This document shows, one piece after another, positions 8,309 through 16,319 of a stretch of 33,408 nucleotides of DNA. The stretch's first letter is position 1. The number at the start of each line of letters is the position of its first letter. A program made the position numbers and the translations under genes. Location of the stretch: contig NZ_PZJU01000022.1 in NCBI RefSeq assembly GCF_003206715.1, positions 17,353-50,760 on the forward strand. The letters are read 5' to 3'. This stretch comes from Salinicola peritrichatus (GTDB taxonomy: Bacteria > Pseudomonadota > Gammaproteobacteria > Pseudomonadales > Halomonadaceae). Below the pieces are notes generated by a model. It saw only the letters and a list, made by a program, of their open reading frames with translations, searched no databases and had not been told where the DNA came from.

Positions 8309-9316
8309 TCAGCTCAGCCGGATGACATAGTCCGGCATCTCCGGTTCGGGAAACACCGACAGGCTTTTGAGTCGATCGAGCGTGCGCCACTCCGCGCGCT
8401 CCAGGTGCGTGGTCAGCGCTTCGGCAGCGGCTTGGGGTTGGCGATCTAGCAATAGCTGCAATACCAGTCGGTGCTCTTTGAGACCGGGTTCATGGATCGG
8501 CCGACTAATCTCCTTGAAGAACAGGCGATTGATGGTCAGCGCCGTCTGGGCGTGGCGCAGATTGGAGAGCAGGCGCTGATTGCCGCAGAGTGCCAGGCAC
8601 TGCTGGTGAAGCGCCTCCTCGGCCCATTCCAACTCGCTCAGCTCGGGTTGTGCTGTCGTTATCAGGCGTTCGGTGCGTGTCAGCATCGATTCCAGATTGG
8701 CGGATGCCAGTTGACTGGCCGAATGCTCCAGCGCATGGGGCTCGAGCAGCCGTCTGAGTTCATAGTCCTCACGAATGGCACGGGCGGTGATCGGTCCGGC
8801 CCGCCAACTGGAGTACGGCGACTTCTCGACTAGACCACGCTCCCGCAGGCGCAGCAGCACCTCGCGAATGGCGCTGCGATTGACACCGAAGTGTGCGGCG
8901 GCGCGCTGCTCGTTGATTTGGTAGTGGCCGAACACGACGCAAGTTGCGACCGCCCGATAGATGTCTCCATAGACGCGCTCGCCCGCCGATCGCGTATCCA
9001 TGATCTGGGTCTCTTCATCGAGTCCCAACATGCGCGTCGTCAGTGGCTCGCGTCTTGGCGTCTGCGCCGAGGTCGGCCAGGAGACCAAGTAACCGCGGCC
9101 GTCGAAACGCGTGATCAATCCCTCTGCGTGGAGCATGCCCAGCGCTTTTCTGACCGGGGCGCGGCTTGTGCCGAATAGTGCTGACAGCGGCTGTTCCAGC
9201 AGCACCTGCCCCGGCTCGACGCTACCCCGGCGGATCGCCCGAGCCACCACCCGGTGGATCGTTTCATAGCGCGCGCGTCCATTGAACTTCGCGGTCTGAC
9301 CTGGATCACTCCTCAT
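8309..9316 (-). CDS. GntR-family regulator with two winged-helix domains and an FCD domain
   Basis: A 335-residue transcriptional regulator. The first winged-helix domain (about residues 17-85) contains VARAIRRGSVEPGQVLLEQ, FGTSRAPVRKALGML and the wing RFDGRGYLV. A second one (about 100-165) contains YQINEQRAAAHFGVNRSA and IREVLLRLRERGLVEK. An all-helical FCD-type ligand domain follows (EDYELRRLLEPHALEHSA to HLERAEWRTL). Ordinary FadR/GntR proteins of about 230 residues have one DNA-binding domain, so this one is about 100 residues longer. The ATG at 9316 has AAGGAA upstream; a GTG at 9337 is the alternative. It is divergent from the amidase cluster and is its likely regulator, by position. 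Confidence 0.85.
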   Translation of the reverse strand: MRSDPGQTAKFNGRARYETIHRVVARAIRRGSVEPGQVLLEQPLSALFGTSRAPVRKALGMLHAEGLITRFDGRGYLVSWPTSAQTPRREPLTTRMLGLDEETQIMDTRSAGERVYGDIYRAVATCVVFGHYQINEQRAAAHFGVNRSAIREVLLRLRERGLVEKSPYSSWRAGPITARAIREDYELRRLLEPHALEHSASQLASANLESMLTRTERLITTAQPELSELEWAEEALHQQCLALCGNQRLLSNLRHAQTALTINRLFFKEISRPIHEPGLKEHRLVLQLLLDRQPQAAAEALTTHLERAEWRTLDRLKSLSVFPEPEMPDYVIRLS

Positions 9317-9616
9317 GGAATGGATGTTCCTTATCACGGTCTGCGTCGTCGGGTCCGTTCTGGCGAATTATCGCATATTCCCGCCTGTCCTCCCGATAGG
9401 GATGTTCGAATAATCGACTTTTTGCATCAAAATCCAATTTATTGAGGGCGCTGCCAGCGCCATCTAGCCATTTTTTGCGCTAAAAAGTGATTTCTTGGCC
9501 GGTATAGTTAGTTCTGTAACCACAAAAAAATGACTATTTTTAAAAAAATACGGTTTGTGCTAGCGTTGTCATAGTTTCCCGCATCAGACCCAACAACAAC
9601 GTCACGGGACAGATTG
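9317..9616. promoter_or_regulatory. AT-rich divergent control region, gntR-type gene / amidase cluster
   Basis: A gap of 300 bases, clearly richer in A and T than its surroundings. It contains a dyad GGCGCT-gcc-AGCGCC (9447-9461), a 16-base quasi-palindrome TTTTTTGCGCTAAAAA (9471-9486, one mismatched pair) and a perfect AAAAAT-gact-ATTTTT (9526-9541). A TATAGT box at 9503-9508 lies between the last two but has no good -35 partner. These dyads are candidate binding sites for the adjacent two-headed regulator and mark the probable promoter of the amidase operon. I see no gene here. Confidence 0.45.
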
Positions 9617-10972
9617 ATGACCGACATTCCCTGCTCCGATGCACTCTCGCTGGCCGATGGATTCCGTCACGGTCACTGGACCCCGAGCGATATCGTGGAG
9701 GCTGCACTGAGCTCGGCGACCCGGGCCCCGTATGCTTTCATCGAATATTTGACCGAACGTGCACGACGCGAGGCCGCAGCATCAACCCAACGTTGGCATG
9801 CAGGGCAACCATTGAGTCCGCTCGATGGCGTGCCGATGGCATGGAAAGATCTATTCGATGTGGCAGGCCATGTGACTACGGCCGGAGCCGACTTGCGCCG
9901 CTCGGCAACGCCGGCATCATCCGATGCCGAACTGGTGCGGCTCGCCGCCAGTGCCGGCATGATCTGTCTGGGCAAGACCAACCTGAGTGAATTCGCCTAC
10001 TCCGGGCTCGGCTTGAACCCGCATTTCGGTACGCCAGTGTTGCCCGGTACGCATATGCCATCCCGAGTGCCAGGTGGCTCCTCCAGCGGTTCCGGGGTAG
10101 CCGTTGCGGCAGGCGTCGTACCGCTCGCCATGGGTACCGACACTGCAGGCTCAGTGCGTATTCCCGCTGCCTTCAATGGGCTGGTGGGTTATCGGCCCAG
10201 CCCGGATCGCTACAGCCGTGACGGCATATTTCCGCTCTCCTCGACGCTTGACTGCGCAGGTCCTCTCGCCAGGAGCGTGCGTGATCTGTGTTGTCTGGAT
10301 ACCGTGCTCAGTGATGGCGAGGCGCCGGCACCACCAGCAAGCCTCGATAGCGTACATCTGGTCGTCGATACCCGAGTGCTCGAAGATCCCCAGATCGAAT
10401 CTGCGGTGGCAGCCAATCTCCGCGAACTGGTGATGCGCCTAGAGTGCGCCGGCGCCCGAGTCGAGTGGCGCGAGTACACAGTGTTCGGCGAGACGCTGGA
10501 TCACATCGCCCGCGATGGCTGGCTTGGTAGCCTCGAGGCATTCTTACTGCATCAGTTGCTGCTCGACAGCCATGACGCCGAGCGTCTCGACCCCCGGGTG
10601 CGTTGTCGGCTCGAAGCATCGCGCCCCGTGGATCGGGCGCATCTGGCCTCGCTGCTGGCACGACGCGACGCATTGCAGCAGGCCCAAGCTGAGACGCTTG
10701 GCGACGCCATCCTGGTGACGCCGACCGTCGCTCACGTGGCACCAGAGCTGGCGCCGCTGACCGAGGACGCAGCGCTATTCGCCGAGGTCAACGCAGCGAC
10801 GCTGCGCCTGACCATGCCTGGCAGCCTGCTCGGCATGGCCGGCATCACGCTGCCCTCCGGCGTCGACCGCGCAGGGCTGGCCACCGCCGCGCTCTTCGCG
10901 ACCCGCCGCGGCGAGGACACCCGACTACTGGAGACAATGGCCGCGGTCGAGCGAACACTGACAACCGTTTGA
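9617..10972 (+). CDS. Amidase (amidase signature family)
   Basis: A 451-residue cytoplasmic amidase with the full Ser-cisSer-Lys catalytic triad. K77 lies in VPMAWKDLFD, the cis-Ser S155 in GGSSSGSGVA and the nucleophile S179 in GTDTAGSVRIPAAFNGL; the 24-residue spacing between the two serines matches the family. Members hydrolyse carboxylic amides, half-amides, acylureas or act in GatA; substrate cannot be read from sequence. No gatB or gatC is near, so it is not the tRNA amidotransferase subunit. The ATG at 9617 follows GGGA; a TTG at 9614 is in frame. First gene of the rightward cluster, followed after 71 bases by the deacetylase/imidase-type gene. Confidence 0.9.
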   Translation: MTDIPCSDALSLADGFRHGHWTPSDIVEAALSSATRAPYAFIEYLTERARREAAASTQRWHAGQPLSPLDGVPMAWKDLFDVAGHVTTAGADLRRSATPASSDAELVRLAASAGMICLGKTNLSEFAYSGLGLNPHFGTPVLPGTHMPSRVPGGSSSGSGVAVAAGVVPLAMGTDTAGSVRIPAAFNGLVGYRPSPDRYSRDGIFPLSSTLDCAGPLARSVRDLCCLDTVLSDGEAPAPPASLDSVHLVVDTRVLEDPQIESAVAANLRELVMRLECAGARVEWREYTVFGETLDHIARDGWLGSLEAFLLHQLLLDSHDAERLDPRVRCRLEASRPVDRAHLASLLARRDALQQAQAETLGDAILVTPTVAHVAPELAPLTEDAALFAEVNAATLRLTMPGSLLGMAGITLPSGVDRAGLATAALFATRRGEDTRLLETMAAVERTLTTV

Positions 10973-11004
10973 AGGGCGGGCAGGCGATGGCCCGGCGCCG
11001 CCTG

Positions 11005-11043
11005 CCTTGATCGATACCGGGAAGCGATCAAGGAGTTGTAGCG
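11005..11043 (+). promoter_or_regulatory. Hairpin covering the ribosome binding site of the deacetylase gene
   Basis: A perfect 9-bp inverted repeat, CCTTGATCG (11005-11013) and CGATCAAGG (11025-11033), with an 11-base loop. The right arm contains the first four bases of the AAGGAG ribosome binding site (11030-11035) of the gene starting at 11044. Folded, the stem would hide that site; ribosomes coming from the amidase stop at 10972 would not reach it directly. It could set the amidase:deacetylase ratio or respond to a factor. Confidence 0.6.
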
Positions 11044-11943
11044 ATGACAACAACGACGACGACTCACCAAAAAGAGATCCTGGTCTCGATCGGTGTGGAT
11101 GTGGATGCCGTTGCCGGCTGGCTGGGTTCGTATGGCGGCGAGGACTCTCCGGACGATATCTCGCGGGGACTATTCGCTGGCGAGGTGGGCGTGCCACGAC
11201 TGCTGAAGCTATTCGAGCGTTTCGGTATCACCACCACCTGGTTTGTACCGGGGCACTCGACGGAAACTTTTCCCGAGCAGATTCGGGCCGTCGCCGGTGC
11301 CGGGCATGAATTGGGCGTGCACGGTTACAGCCATGAAAACCCGATTGCGATGACGCCGGAGCAGGAAGAGGCGATCCTCGACCGCGGTATCGAATTATTG
11401 ACCGAGATCGCTGGTAAGCGTCCGACTGGCTATGTAGCACCGTGGTGGGAATTCAGCCCGATCACCAACGAACTGCTACTGAAGAAGGGTATCAAGTACG
11501 ACCACAGCCTGATGCACAACGACTTTACACCTTACTACGTCCGTGTTGGCGACCAGTGGACCAAGATCGATTACAGCCAGCATCCAGAGACATGGATGAA
11601 GCCACTGATCCGTGGCGAAGAGACCGACTTAGTCGAGATTCCAGCCAATTGGTACCTGGATGACCTGCCGCCGATGATGTTCATCAAGAAGTCGCCCAAC
11701 AGCCATGGCTTCGTCAATCCCCGCGATATCGAGCAAATGTGGCGTGACCAGTTCGATTGGGTCTACCGCGAGATGGATTACGCCGTGTTCCCGATCACCA
11801 TTCACCCTGATGTCTCGGGACGTCCCCAGGTCCTGCTGATGCTCGAGCGGCTGATCGAGCATATGCGCGCTCACGCCGGGGTACGTTTCGTCACCATGGA
11901 CGAGATCGCGGATGACTTTCTCAAGCGTCAACCGCGCGGCTAA
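11044..11943 (+). CDS. Polysaccharide deacetylase-family hydrolase (HP0310 PgdA / cyclic imidase type)
   Basis: A 299-residue metal-dependent hydrolase with the NodB fold. Metal and catalytic residues are visible: D19 and D21 in IGVDVDAV, and H93 and H97 in VHGYSHENP. The segments [28 protein letters not shown] and [16 protein letters not shown] are typical of the HP0310 group rather than of NodB or PuuE. From memory, that group includes Helicobacter PgdA and bacterial cyclic imide hydrolases. There is no signal peptide; the N-terminus is a run of six Thr followed by His, so a cytoplasmic small-molecule hydrolase is more likely than a wall enzyme. Beside an amidase and an importer, imide ring opening is plausible but unproven. 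AAGGAG lies 8 bases before the ATG. Confidence 0.85.
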   Translation: MTTTTTTHQKEILVSIGVDVDAVAGWLGSYGGEDSPDDISRGLFAGEVGVPRLLKLFERFGITTTWFVPGHSTETFPEQIRAVAGAGHELGVHGYSHENPIAMTPEQEEAILDRGIELLTEIAGKRPTGYVAPWWEFSPITNELLLKKGIKYDHSLMHNDFTPYYVRVGDQWTKIDYSQHPETWMKPLIRGEETDLVEIPANWYLDDLPPMMFIKKSPNSHGFVNPRDIEQMWRDQFDWVYREMDYAVFPITIHPDVSGRPQVLLMLERLIEHMRAHAGVRFVTMDEIADDFLKRQPRG

Positions 11944-11966
11944 CCCGACTTTCCGAGGGCAACACA

Positions 11967-13316
11967 ATGCATAACAACACCTCGCTGTCCCCCGGCATCG
12001 CGCCGGATTTCTCGTTGAACGTGCCGAGTGCCGGCAGCGTTCGCTATGCGACCTGGATCGCCTTCTTCGCGTGGGTATTCGCAGTCTACGACTTCATTCT
12101 CTTTGGCACCCTGCTGCCCGAAATCGGACGTCACTTCGGCTGGAGCGAGGCCGCTCAGGCGGAGCTGGCGACCTGGATCGCGGTCGGCACCGCAGTGGTT
12201 GCCATCGGCATGGGGCCGTTCGTCGATCGCTTAGGGCGACGCGCGGGTATTATCTTCACCGTGGGCGGGGCGGCGGTCTGCTCCGCGCTGACCGCCGTCG
12301 GTGGTGCCTGGGGCAGGCTGCCGCTGATATTGATTCGCTCGGTCGCCGGGCTCGGCTATGCCGAACAGACCGTCAATGCGACCTACTTGAGCGAGCTCTA
12401 CGCGGCCAGCGACGATCCCAAGCTGAAGCAGCGGCGTGGCTTCGTCTACAGCCTGGTACAGAGCGGCTGGCCGGTCGGCGCGCTGATCGCGGCGGCGCTG
12501 ACGGCCATTCTGTTGCCGTTGATTGGCTGGCAGGGCTGCTTCGTGTTCGCCGCGTTGCCATCGCTGGTAATCGCTTTCCTGGCGCGCAAGCTCAAGGAGA
12601 CGCCACAGTTCGAATTGCATCGCGAGATCGGCCGTCTCAAGCAGCAGGGCGAACAGGAGTCCGCACGTCAGCTGGCGCTTTCCCACGATGTCGATTTCGA
12701 CTCCCACAGCAACGCTGGCCTCAAGGGTGCTTTTCAGCCCGCCACTCGGCGTGCGTTGTTCGTGCTGGGCGGTGCGATTCTGCTCAACTGGTTTGCGATT
12801 CAGGTCTTCAGCGTACTGGGCACCTCAGTGATCGTCAGCGTTCATCACGTCTCGTTTGAAAACTCTCTGGTGATCCTGATCCTGTCCAATTTAGTGGGCT
12901 TCTGCGGCTATCTCACTCACGGATGGCTGGGCGATCGCATCGGCCGGCGTAATGCGGTCGGCCTAGGTTGGATCTGCGGCGGCGTCGCCTTCGCCACCAT
13001 GTTGTTCGCGCCCAGCGCTTTCTGGCCGGTGGTAGCGCTCTACAGCATCGGGTTGTTCTTCTTGATCGGACCCTATGCGGCGGTGCTGTTCTTCATCAGC
13101 GAGAGCTTTCCCACCAGCGTTCGGGCCTCCGCAGGGGCGTTGATCAATGCCATGGGGCCGATCGGAGCGGTGCTCTCCGGTGCCGGCGCCACTACCGTGC
13201 TCAGCATGGGCGGGGATTGGCAATGGGCGGCACTGCTGTTCGGTGCGCTGCCATGCCTGCTCTCGGGGTTGCTGATCTTCGCTGCCCGCCACGTCGATCC
13301 GGCCAGCGTGCGCTGA
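11967..13316 (+). CDS. MFS transporter (metabolite:H+ symporter type)
   Basis: A 449-residue membrane protein with about 12 hydrophobic segments, the first starting near residue 27 ([20 protein letters not shown]). MFS motif A appears after segment 2 ([11 protein letters not shown]) and again after segment 8 ([12 protein letters not shown]). A charged central loop of about 60 residues joins the halves. It resembles symporters for organic acids and sialate-like compounds. It lies 23 bases after the deacetylase gene and 28 before the first SDR, in the same direction, so it probably imports the compound handled by the cluster. The substrate cannot be told from sequence. Confidence 0.88.
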   Translation: MHNNTSLSPGIAPDFSLNVPSAGSVRYATWIAFFAWVFAVYDFILFGTLLPEIGRHFGWSEAAQAELATWIAVGTAVVAIGMGPFVDRLGRRAGIIFTVGGAAVCSALTAVGGAWGRLPLILIRSVAGLGYAEQTVNATYLSELYAASDDPKLKQRRGFVYSLVQSGWPVGALIAAALTAILLPLIGWQGCFVFAALPSLVIAFLARKLKETPQFELHREIGRLKQQGEQESARQLALSHDVDFDSHSNAGLKGAFQPATRRALFVLGGAILLNWFAIQVFSVLGTSVIVSVHHVSFENSLVILILSNLVGFCGYLTHGWLGDRIGRRNAVGLGWICGGVAFATMLFAPSAFWPVVALYSIGLFFLIGPYAAVLFFISESFPTSVRASAGALINAMGPIGAVLSGAGATTVLSMGGDWQWAALLFGALPCLLSGLLIFAARHVDPASVR

Positions 13317-13344
13317 GCCTCACGCCAACCTCGAGGAGAGCATC

Positions 13345-14118
13345 ATGCATGTAACCACGTCCTCGCCAGTGATGCTGATCACTGGCGCGGCCAGTGGCAT
13401 CGGCCGCGCGCTGGCACTGCGTGCGGCTGAGAGTGGCTGGCACGTTCTCGGTGGGTATTTCCCCGCCGACCCCCACGATCCGGCGCCGGTACGTCAGGCG
13501 CTGAAAGCCCTGGATCCTGACAGCGATCTGCTGGCGTTGGACGTCACCGATGCTGAGTCGGTCGAGGCACTGGCGGAGGTCGCCATGGCACGCTTTGGGC
13601 GTCTCGATGCTGGGGTCGCCAATGCTGGCATCCTGCGCCAGTCACCGCTCACCGAAATGACCGATGTGGCCTGGGAGGCGATGCTCGACGTTGACCTCAG
13701 CGGGGTGATGCGCACCTTCCGAGCCGCCTCGCGTCATCTGAGAGACTGCGGTGCGCTGGTAGCGATTTCGTCGATCGCCGGAGGCGTCTATGGCTGGCAG
13801 GAACACGCCCATTACGCCGCAGCCAAAGCTGCAATTCCAGGGCTGTGCCGTTCGCTAGCAGTGGAATTGGCGCCGCGCGGCATTCGCTGCAATGCGGTGA
13901 TTCCCGGTCTGATCGAGACACCGCAATCCCTAGATGCCGAGAATTCACTGGGACCGGCAGGGCTCGCGGCCGCCGGGCGCAAGATTCCGCTCGGTCGCGT
14001 CGGGCGGCCGGAGGAGATCGCCAGTGTCGTGCTATTTCTGCTCGGACCGGAGGCATCCTATCTCACCGGACAGAGTCTGGTGGTCGATGGTGGGCTCACC
14101 GTGCGTTGGCCCGATTAG
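13345..14118 (+). CDS. Short-chain dehydrogenase/reductase
   Basis: A 257-residue NAD(P)-dependent SDR. The cofactor motif TGAASGIG spans residues 13-20, NAG occurs in VANAGIL, and the catalytic tetrad includes the Ser in AISSIAGG and Y157/K161 in HYAAAKAAI. The C-terminus [12 protein letters not shown] is that of classical SDRs. It lies between the MFS gene (28 bases) and a second SDR (10 bases, whose AGGAG starts on this gene's stop codon), so it belongs to the same transcript. It probably oxidises an alcohol or reduces a ketone in the pathway. Confidence 0.9.
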   Translation: MHVTTSSPVMLITGAASGIGRALALRAAESGWHVLGGYFPADPHDPAPVRQALKALDPDSDLLALDVTDAESVEALAEVAMARFGRLDAGVANAGILRQSPLTEMTDVAWEAMLDVDLSGVMRTFRAASRHLRDCGALVAISSIAGGVYGWQEHAHYAAAKAAIPGLCRSLAVELAPRGIRCNAVIPGLIETPQSLDAENSLGPAGLAAAGRKIPLGRVGRPEEIASVVLFLLGPEASYLTGQSLVVDGGLTVRWPD

Positions 14119-14128
14119 GAGAGCGAAC

Positions 14129-14884
14129 ATGAACGATTCTAAATATCCACGCCGCTGTGTCGTCAGCGGCGCGGCTAGCGGTATTGGACGTGCGATCGCG
14201 CTGGCCTTCGCCGCTGAGGGCGACCGCCTGGTGCTGCTCGATCGCGATGGCGAGCGGCTCGCTCAGGCCGTGATCTCCTGTCGTGATCGGGGTGGTGCCG
14301 AGGTCTTCGGCGTCGAGGCGGACGTTGCAACTCCAGCGGGGGCCTCTGCCGGGGTCGATGCCGCGCTCCAGTACTGGCAAGGCATCGATATTCTGGTCAA
14401 CAACGCCGGGTTGCTGACCCAGGCGCCCTGTACCCAACTCAGCCTAGCGCAGTGGGACGAGATGCTCGATGTCGACCTGCGCTCAGCCTTCCTCGCCTCC
14501 CAGCGGGCACTACCTGCGATGATCGCTCAGCGCTGGGGGCGGATCATCAACATTGCATCCCAGCTAGGGCTGAAAGGCGGTGCAGAACTCTGTCATTATG
14601 CCGCAGCCAAGGCCGGGATGATCGGCTTCACCAAATCGTTGGCGTTGGAAGTCAGTAGCGACAATGTGCTGGTCAACGCTATCGCCCCGGGGCCAATCGA
14701 AACACCGCTAGTCGACGGCATCAGCGCAGCGTGGAAAGCCGCCAAGGCGGCCGAATTGCCTCTGGGACGTTTCGGCCGCGCCGAAGAGGTGGCGCCGACG
14801 GCGTTGCTGCTGGCTTCCGATCCGGGCGGTAATCTCTACTGCGGTCAGACGCTAGGTCCCAACAGCGGCGATGTCATGCCCTGA
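14129..14884 (+). CDS. Short-chain dehydrogenase/reductase (second copy in cluster)
   Basis: A 251-residue SDR with SGAASGIG at residues 13-20, LVNNAGLL, the Ser of INIASQLGLKGG and Y157/K161 in HYAAAKAGM. The reading frame is open far upstream, but the ATG at 14129 is supported by TTAGGAG directly before it and by the cofactor motif starting at residue 13. It is clearly related to, but different from, the preceding SDR, so this is not a recent duplication. One oddity: the usual C-terminal VDGG is replaced by GPNSGDVMP. Two consecutive SDRs suggest two oxidation steps or a heteromeric pair. Confidence 0.9.
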   Translation: MNDSKYPRRCVVSGAASGIGRAIALAFAAEGDRLVLLDRDGERLAQAVISCRDRGGAEVFGVEADVATPAGASAGVDAALQYWQGIDILVNNAGLLTQAPCTQLSLAQWDEMLDVDLRSAFLASQRALPAMIAQRWGRIINIASQLGLKGGAELCHYAAAKAGMIGFTKSLALEVSSDNVLVNAIAPGPIETPLVDGISAAWKAAKAAELPLGRFGRAEEVAPTALLLASDPGGNLYCGQTLGPNSGDVMP

Positions 14885-14908
14885 GCGGCCATCCGCAAGG
14901 AGAGTAAT

Positions 14909-15208
14909 ATGTGTGGACTCTGCGGCCTGCTGGAAGGCTCGCCCCACTGGAGCGAAGTCATCAACAGTGAACTACCGCTACGCCAGCAGCGCTATGCGCG
15001 TATCGCGGCGATCAATCAGGTGCTGGTGAGTCATCGCCTGCGCCTGGAAGATTTCCAGGGCAGCGGATACGTGTTGGCGTCTCCGACCGGGCATCAAGAG
15101 ATGATCGCCAACATCGACGAGCTGTGGACACGAGCCGAGGCATTGAGCGGTACTACGCTCGACCCGCTCGACAGCGAGCTGCTTATCCGATTGGAGTATG
15201 CCACATGA
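14909..15208 (+). CDS. Small protein with N-terminal CxxC, unknown function
   Basis: I do not recognise this 99-residue protein. It begins MCGLCGLLEGSPHW, with Cys2 and Cys5 forming a CxxC pair at the extreme N-terminus; removal of Met would expose Cys2. The rest is soluble and mostly helical (LRQQRYARIAAINQVLVSH, HQEMIANIDELWTRAEALSG), with no other cysteines and no signal peptide or membrane segment. AAGGAGAG precedes the ATG. Its stop overlaps the next start by four bases (ATGA at 15205-15208), so it is translationally coupled to the COG0523 GTPase. A metal-carrying partner or client of that GTPase is a reasonable guess. The MCG start recalls class II glutamine amidotransferases, but the protein is far too short for one. 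Confidence 0.8.
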   Translation: MCGLCGLLEGSPHWSEVINSELPLRQQRYARIAAINQVLVSHRLRLEDFQGSGYVLASPTGHQEMIANIDELWTRAEALSGTTLDPLDSELLIRLEYAT

Positions 15209-16230
15209 CGCCTCCAGAGCGACCTCGACGCGGCGCCGACTACACGATTCTGCCGGTAGTAGTACTGACAGGCTTTCTCGGTAGTGGTAAGACCTCGCTG
15301 CTGACACGCCTGCTGCGTGACGATCCGCCCGGGGAGACAGCGCTACTGATCAACGAGGTTGGTGATGTCGGTATCGACCATCAACTTGTCAGTCCAGTAG
15401 CGCCGGAGGCGCGGCTGTTGCCCAGTGGCTGTGTCTGCTGCTCGATCCGTGGTGAACTCAAGGCGGCGTTGCTGACGCTATACGAACAGCGTCAGCGCGG
15501 TGAGCTGCCACCGTTCCGGCGCGTGATTCTGGAGACCACCGGATTGGCCGATCCGGCTCCGATTCTGGCGACGTTGAGTCATGACTCCCAATTGCGACAT
15601 CACTTCCGGCCGGGACGCATTATCACTGTCATCGACGCGTTGAATGCCGAACTGCAGCAGCGTTGTCATCCGGAGTGGCTGGCTCAAGTTGGCGCGGCTG
15701 ACGAACTGGTCGTCAGCAAGGACGAGCTGCTCGACTCAGAGATCGAGCTGCGCGCGCTGCGGGAATCGCTCGAGCGCTTGAACCCGGCCGCCGAGCACCA
15801 CCTCGGTCGTGATGCCACGCCGGACTGGCTATCGCGCTTCGTCAAAGGTGTCACTGCGGGACCCATGCCGACGTTGCGTCCGGCGGCTTGGAATGATTCG
15901 CTGGCAGCGGCACACGGCGAGATTCGCAACGCTAGCCTGGTGCTGGACAGCCCGATTAATTGGACCCATTTTGGCATCTGGCTGTCGATGCTACTGCGCG
16001 CCCACGGCACCCGGCTATTGCGGATCAAGGGGCTGCTGGACGTGGGCGGGGCGGCGCCGGTCGCCATTCATGGCGTGCAGCACGTGCTGCACCCGCCCCA
16101 GCACCTGGCGGCCTGGCCGGACGATGATCGCCGTTCGAGGCTGGTGTTCATCACCCGAGGCATAGAGCCGGCAATGATCGAGCGTTCGCTGATGCGCTTT
16201 ATGGCCGCACTCTCCCACTCGGATATCTGA
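15205..16230 (+). CDS. COG0523-family GTPase (CobW/YjiA-type metal chaperone)
   Basis: A 341-residue G3E GTPase. Walker A GFLGSGKT spans residues 23-30, the metal-binding CxCC motif (GCVCC) residues 76-79, and the Walker B-like region reads ETTGLADPAP. INEVGDVGIDH matches the family's switch segment. A CobW C-terminal domain follows (LLRIKGLLDVGGAAPVAIHG, VQHVLHPPQHL). The guanine-specificity motif reads SKDE where N/S/TKxD is usual. Family members insert or traffic Zn, Co, Fe or Ni for client enzymes, often encoded nearby. Here the natural candidate client is the metal-dependent deacetylase-type hydrolase of the cluster. No cobalamin genes are present, so a CobW role in B12 synthesis is unlikely. 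Confidence 0.9.
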   Translation: MTPPERPRRGADYTILPVVVLTGFLGSGKTSLLTRLLRDDPPGETALLINEVGDVGIDHQLVSPVAPEARLLPSGCVCCSIRGELKAALLTLYEQRQRGELPPFRRVILETTGLADPAPILATLSHDSQLRHHFRPGRIITVIDALNAELQQRCHPEWLAQVGAADELVVSKDELLDSEIELRALRESLERLNPAAEHHLGRDATPDWLSRFVKGVTAGPMPTLRPAAWNDSLAAAHGEIRNASLVLDSPINWTHFGIWLSMLLRAHGTRLLRIKGLLDVGGAAPVAIHGVQHVLHPPQHLAAWPDDDRRSRLVFITRGIEPAMIERSLMRFMAALSHSDI

Positions 16231-16319
16231 GGAATGCCGCCCTATGTGTTGCAGCGAGCGGAGGGCAGCCGATCGGTCATTGTCACGCTGAAGTTCACGG
16301 CCGGTAAGGGAAAAATGAA

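Noticed and set aside
9617-10972. GatA subunit of tRNA amidotransferase
   Set aside because: No gatB or gatC nearby, and the context is catabolic with a local regulator and importer.
11044-11943. PuuE-type allantoinase
   Set aside because: It shares the NodB fold, but the visible motifs are those of the HP0310/PgdA group, and no other allantoin or urate genes are in the cluster.
14909-15208. The MCGLCG start suggested a class II glutamine amidotransferase or asparagine synthetase
   Set aside because: Such enzymes need about 200 residues with Arg, Asn and Asp motifs; this protein has 99 residues and none of them.
15205-16230. CobW of cobalamin synthesis
   Set aside because: No cobalamin genes in the window; the family name is generic and the neighbours point to another client.
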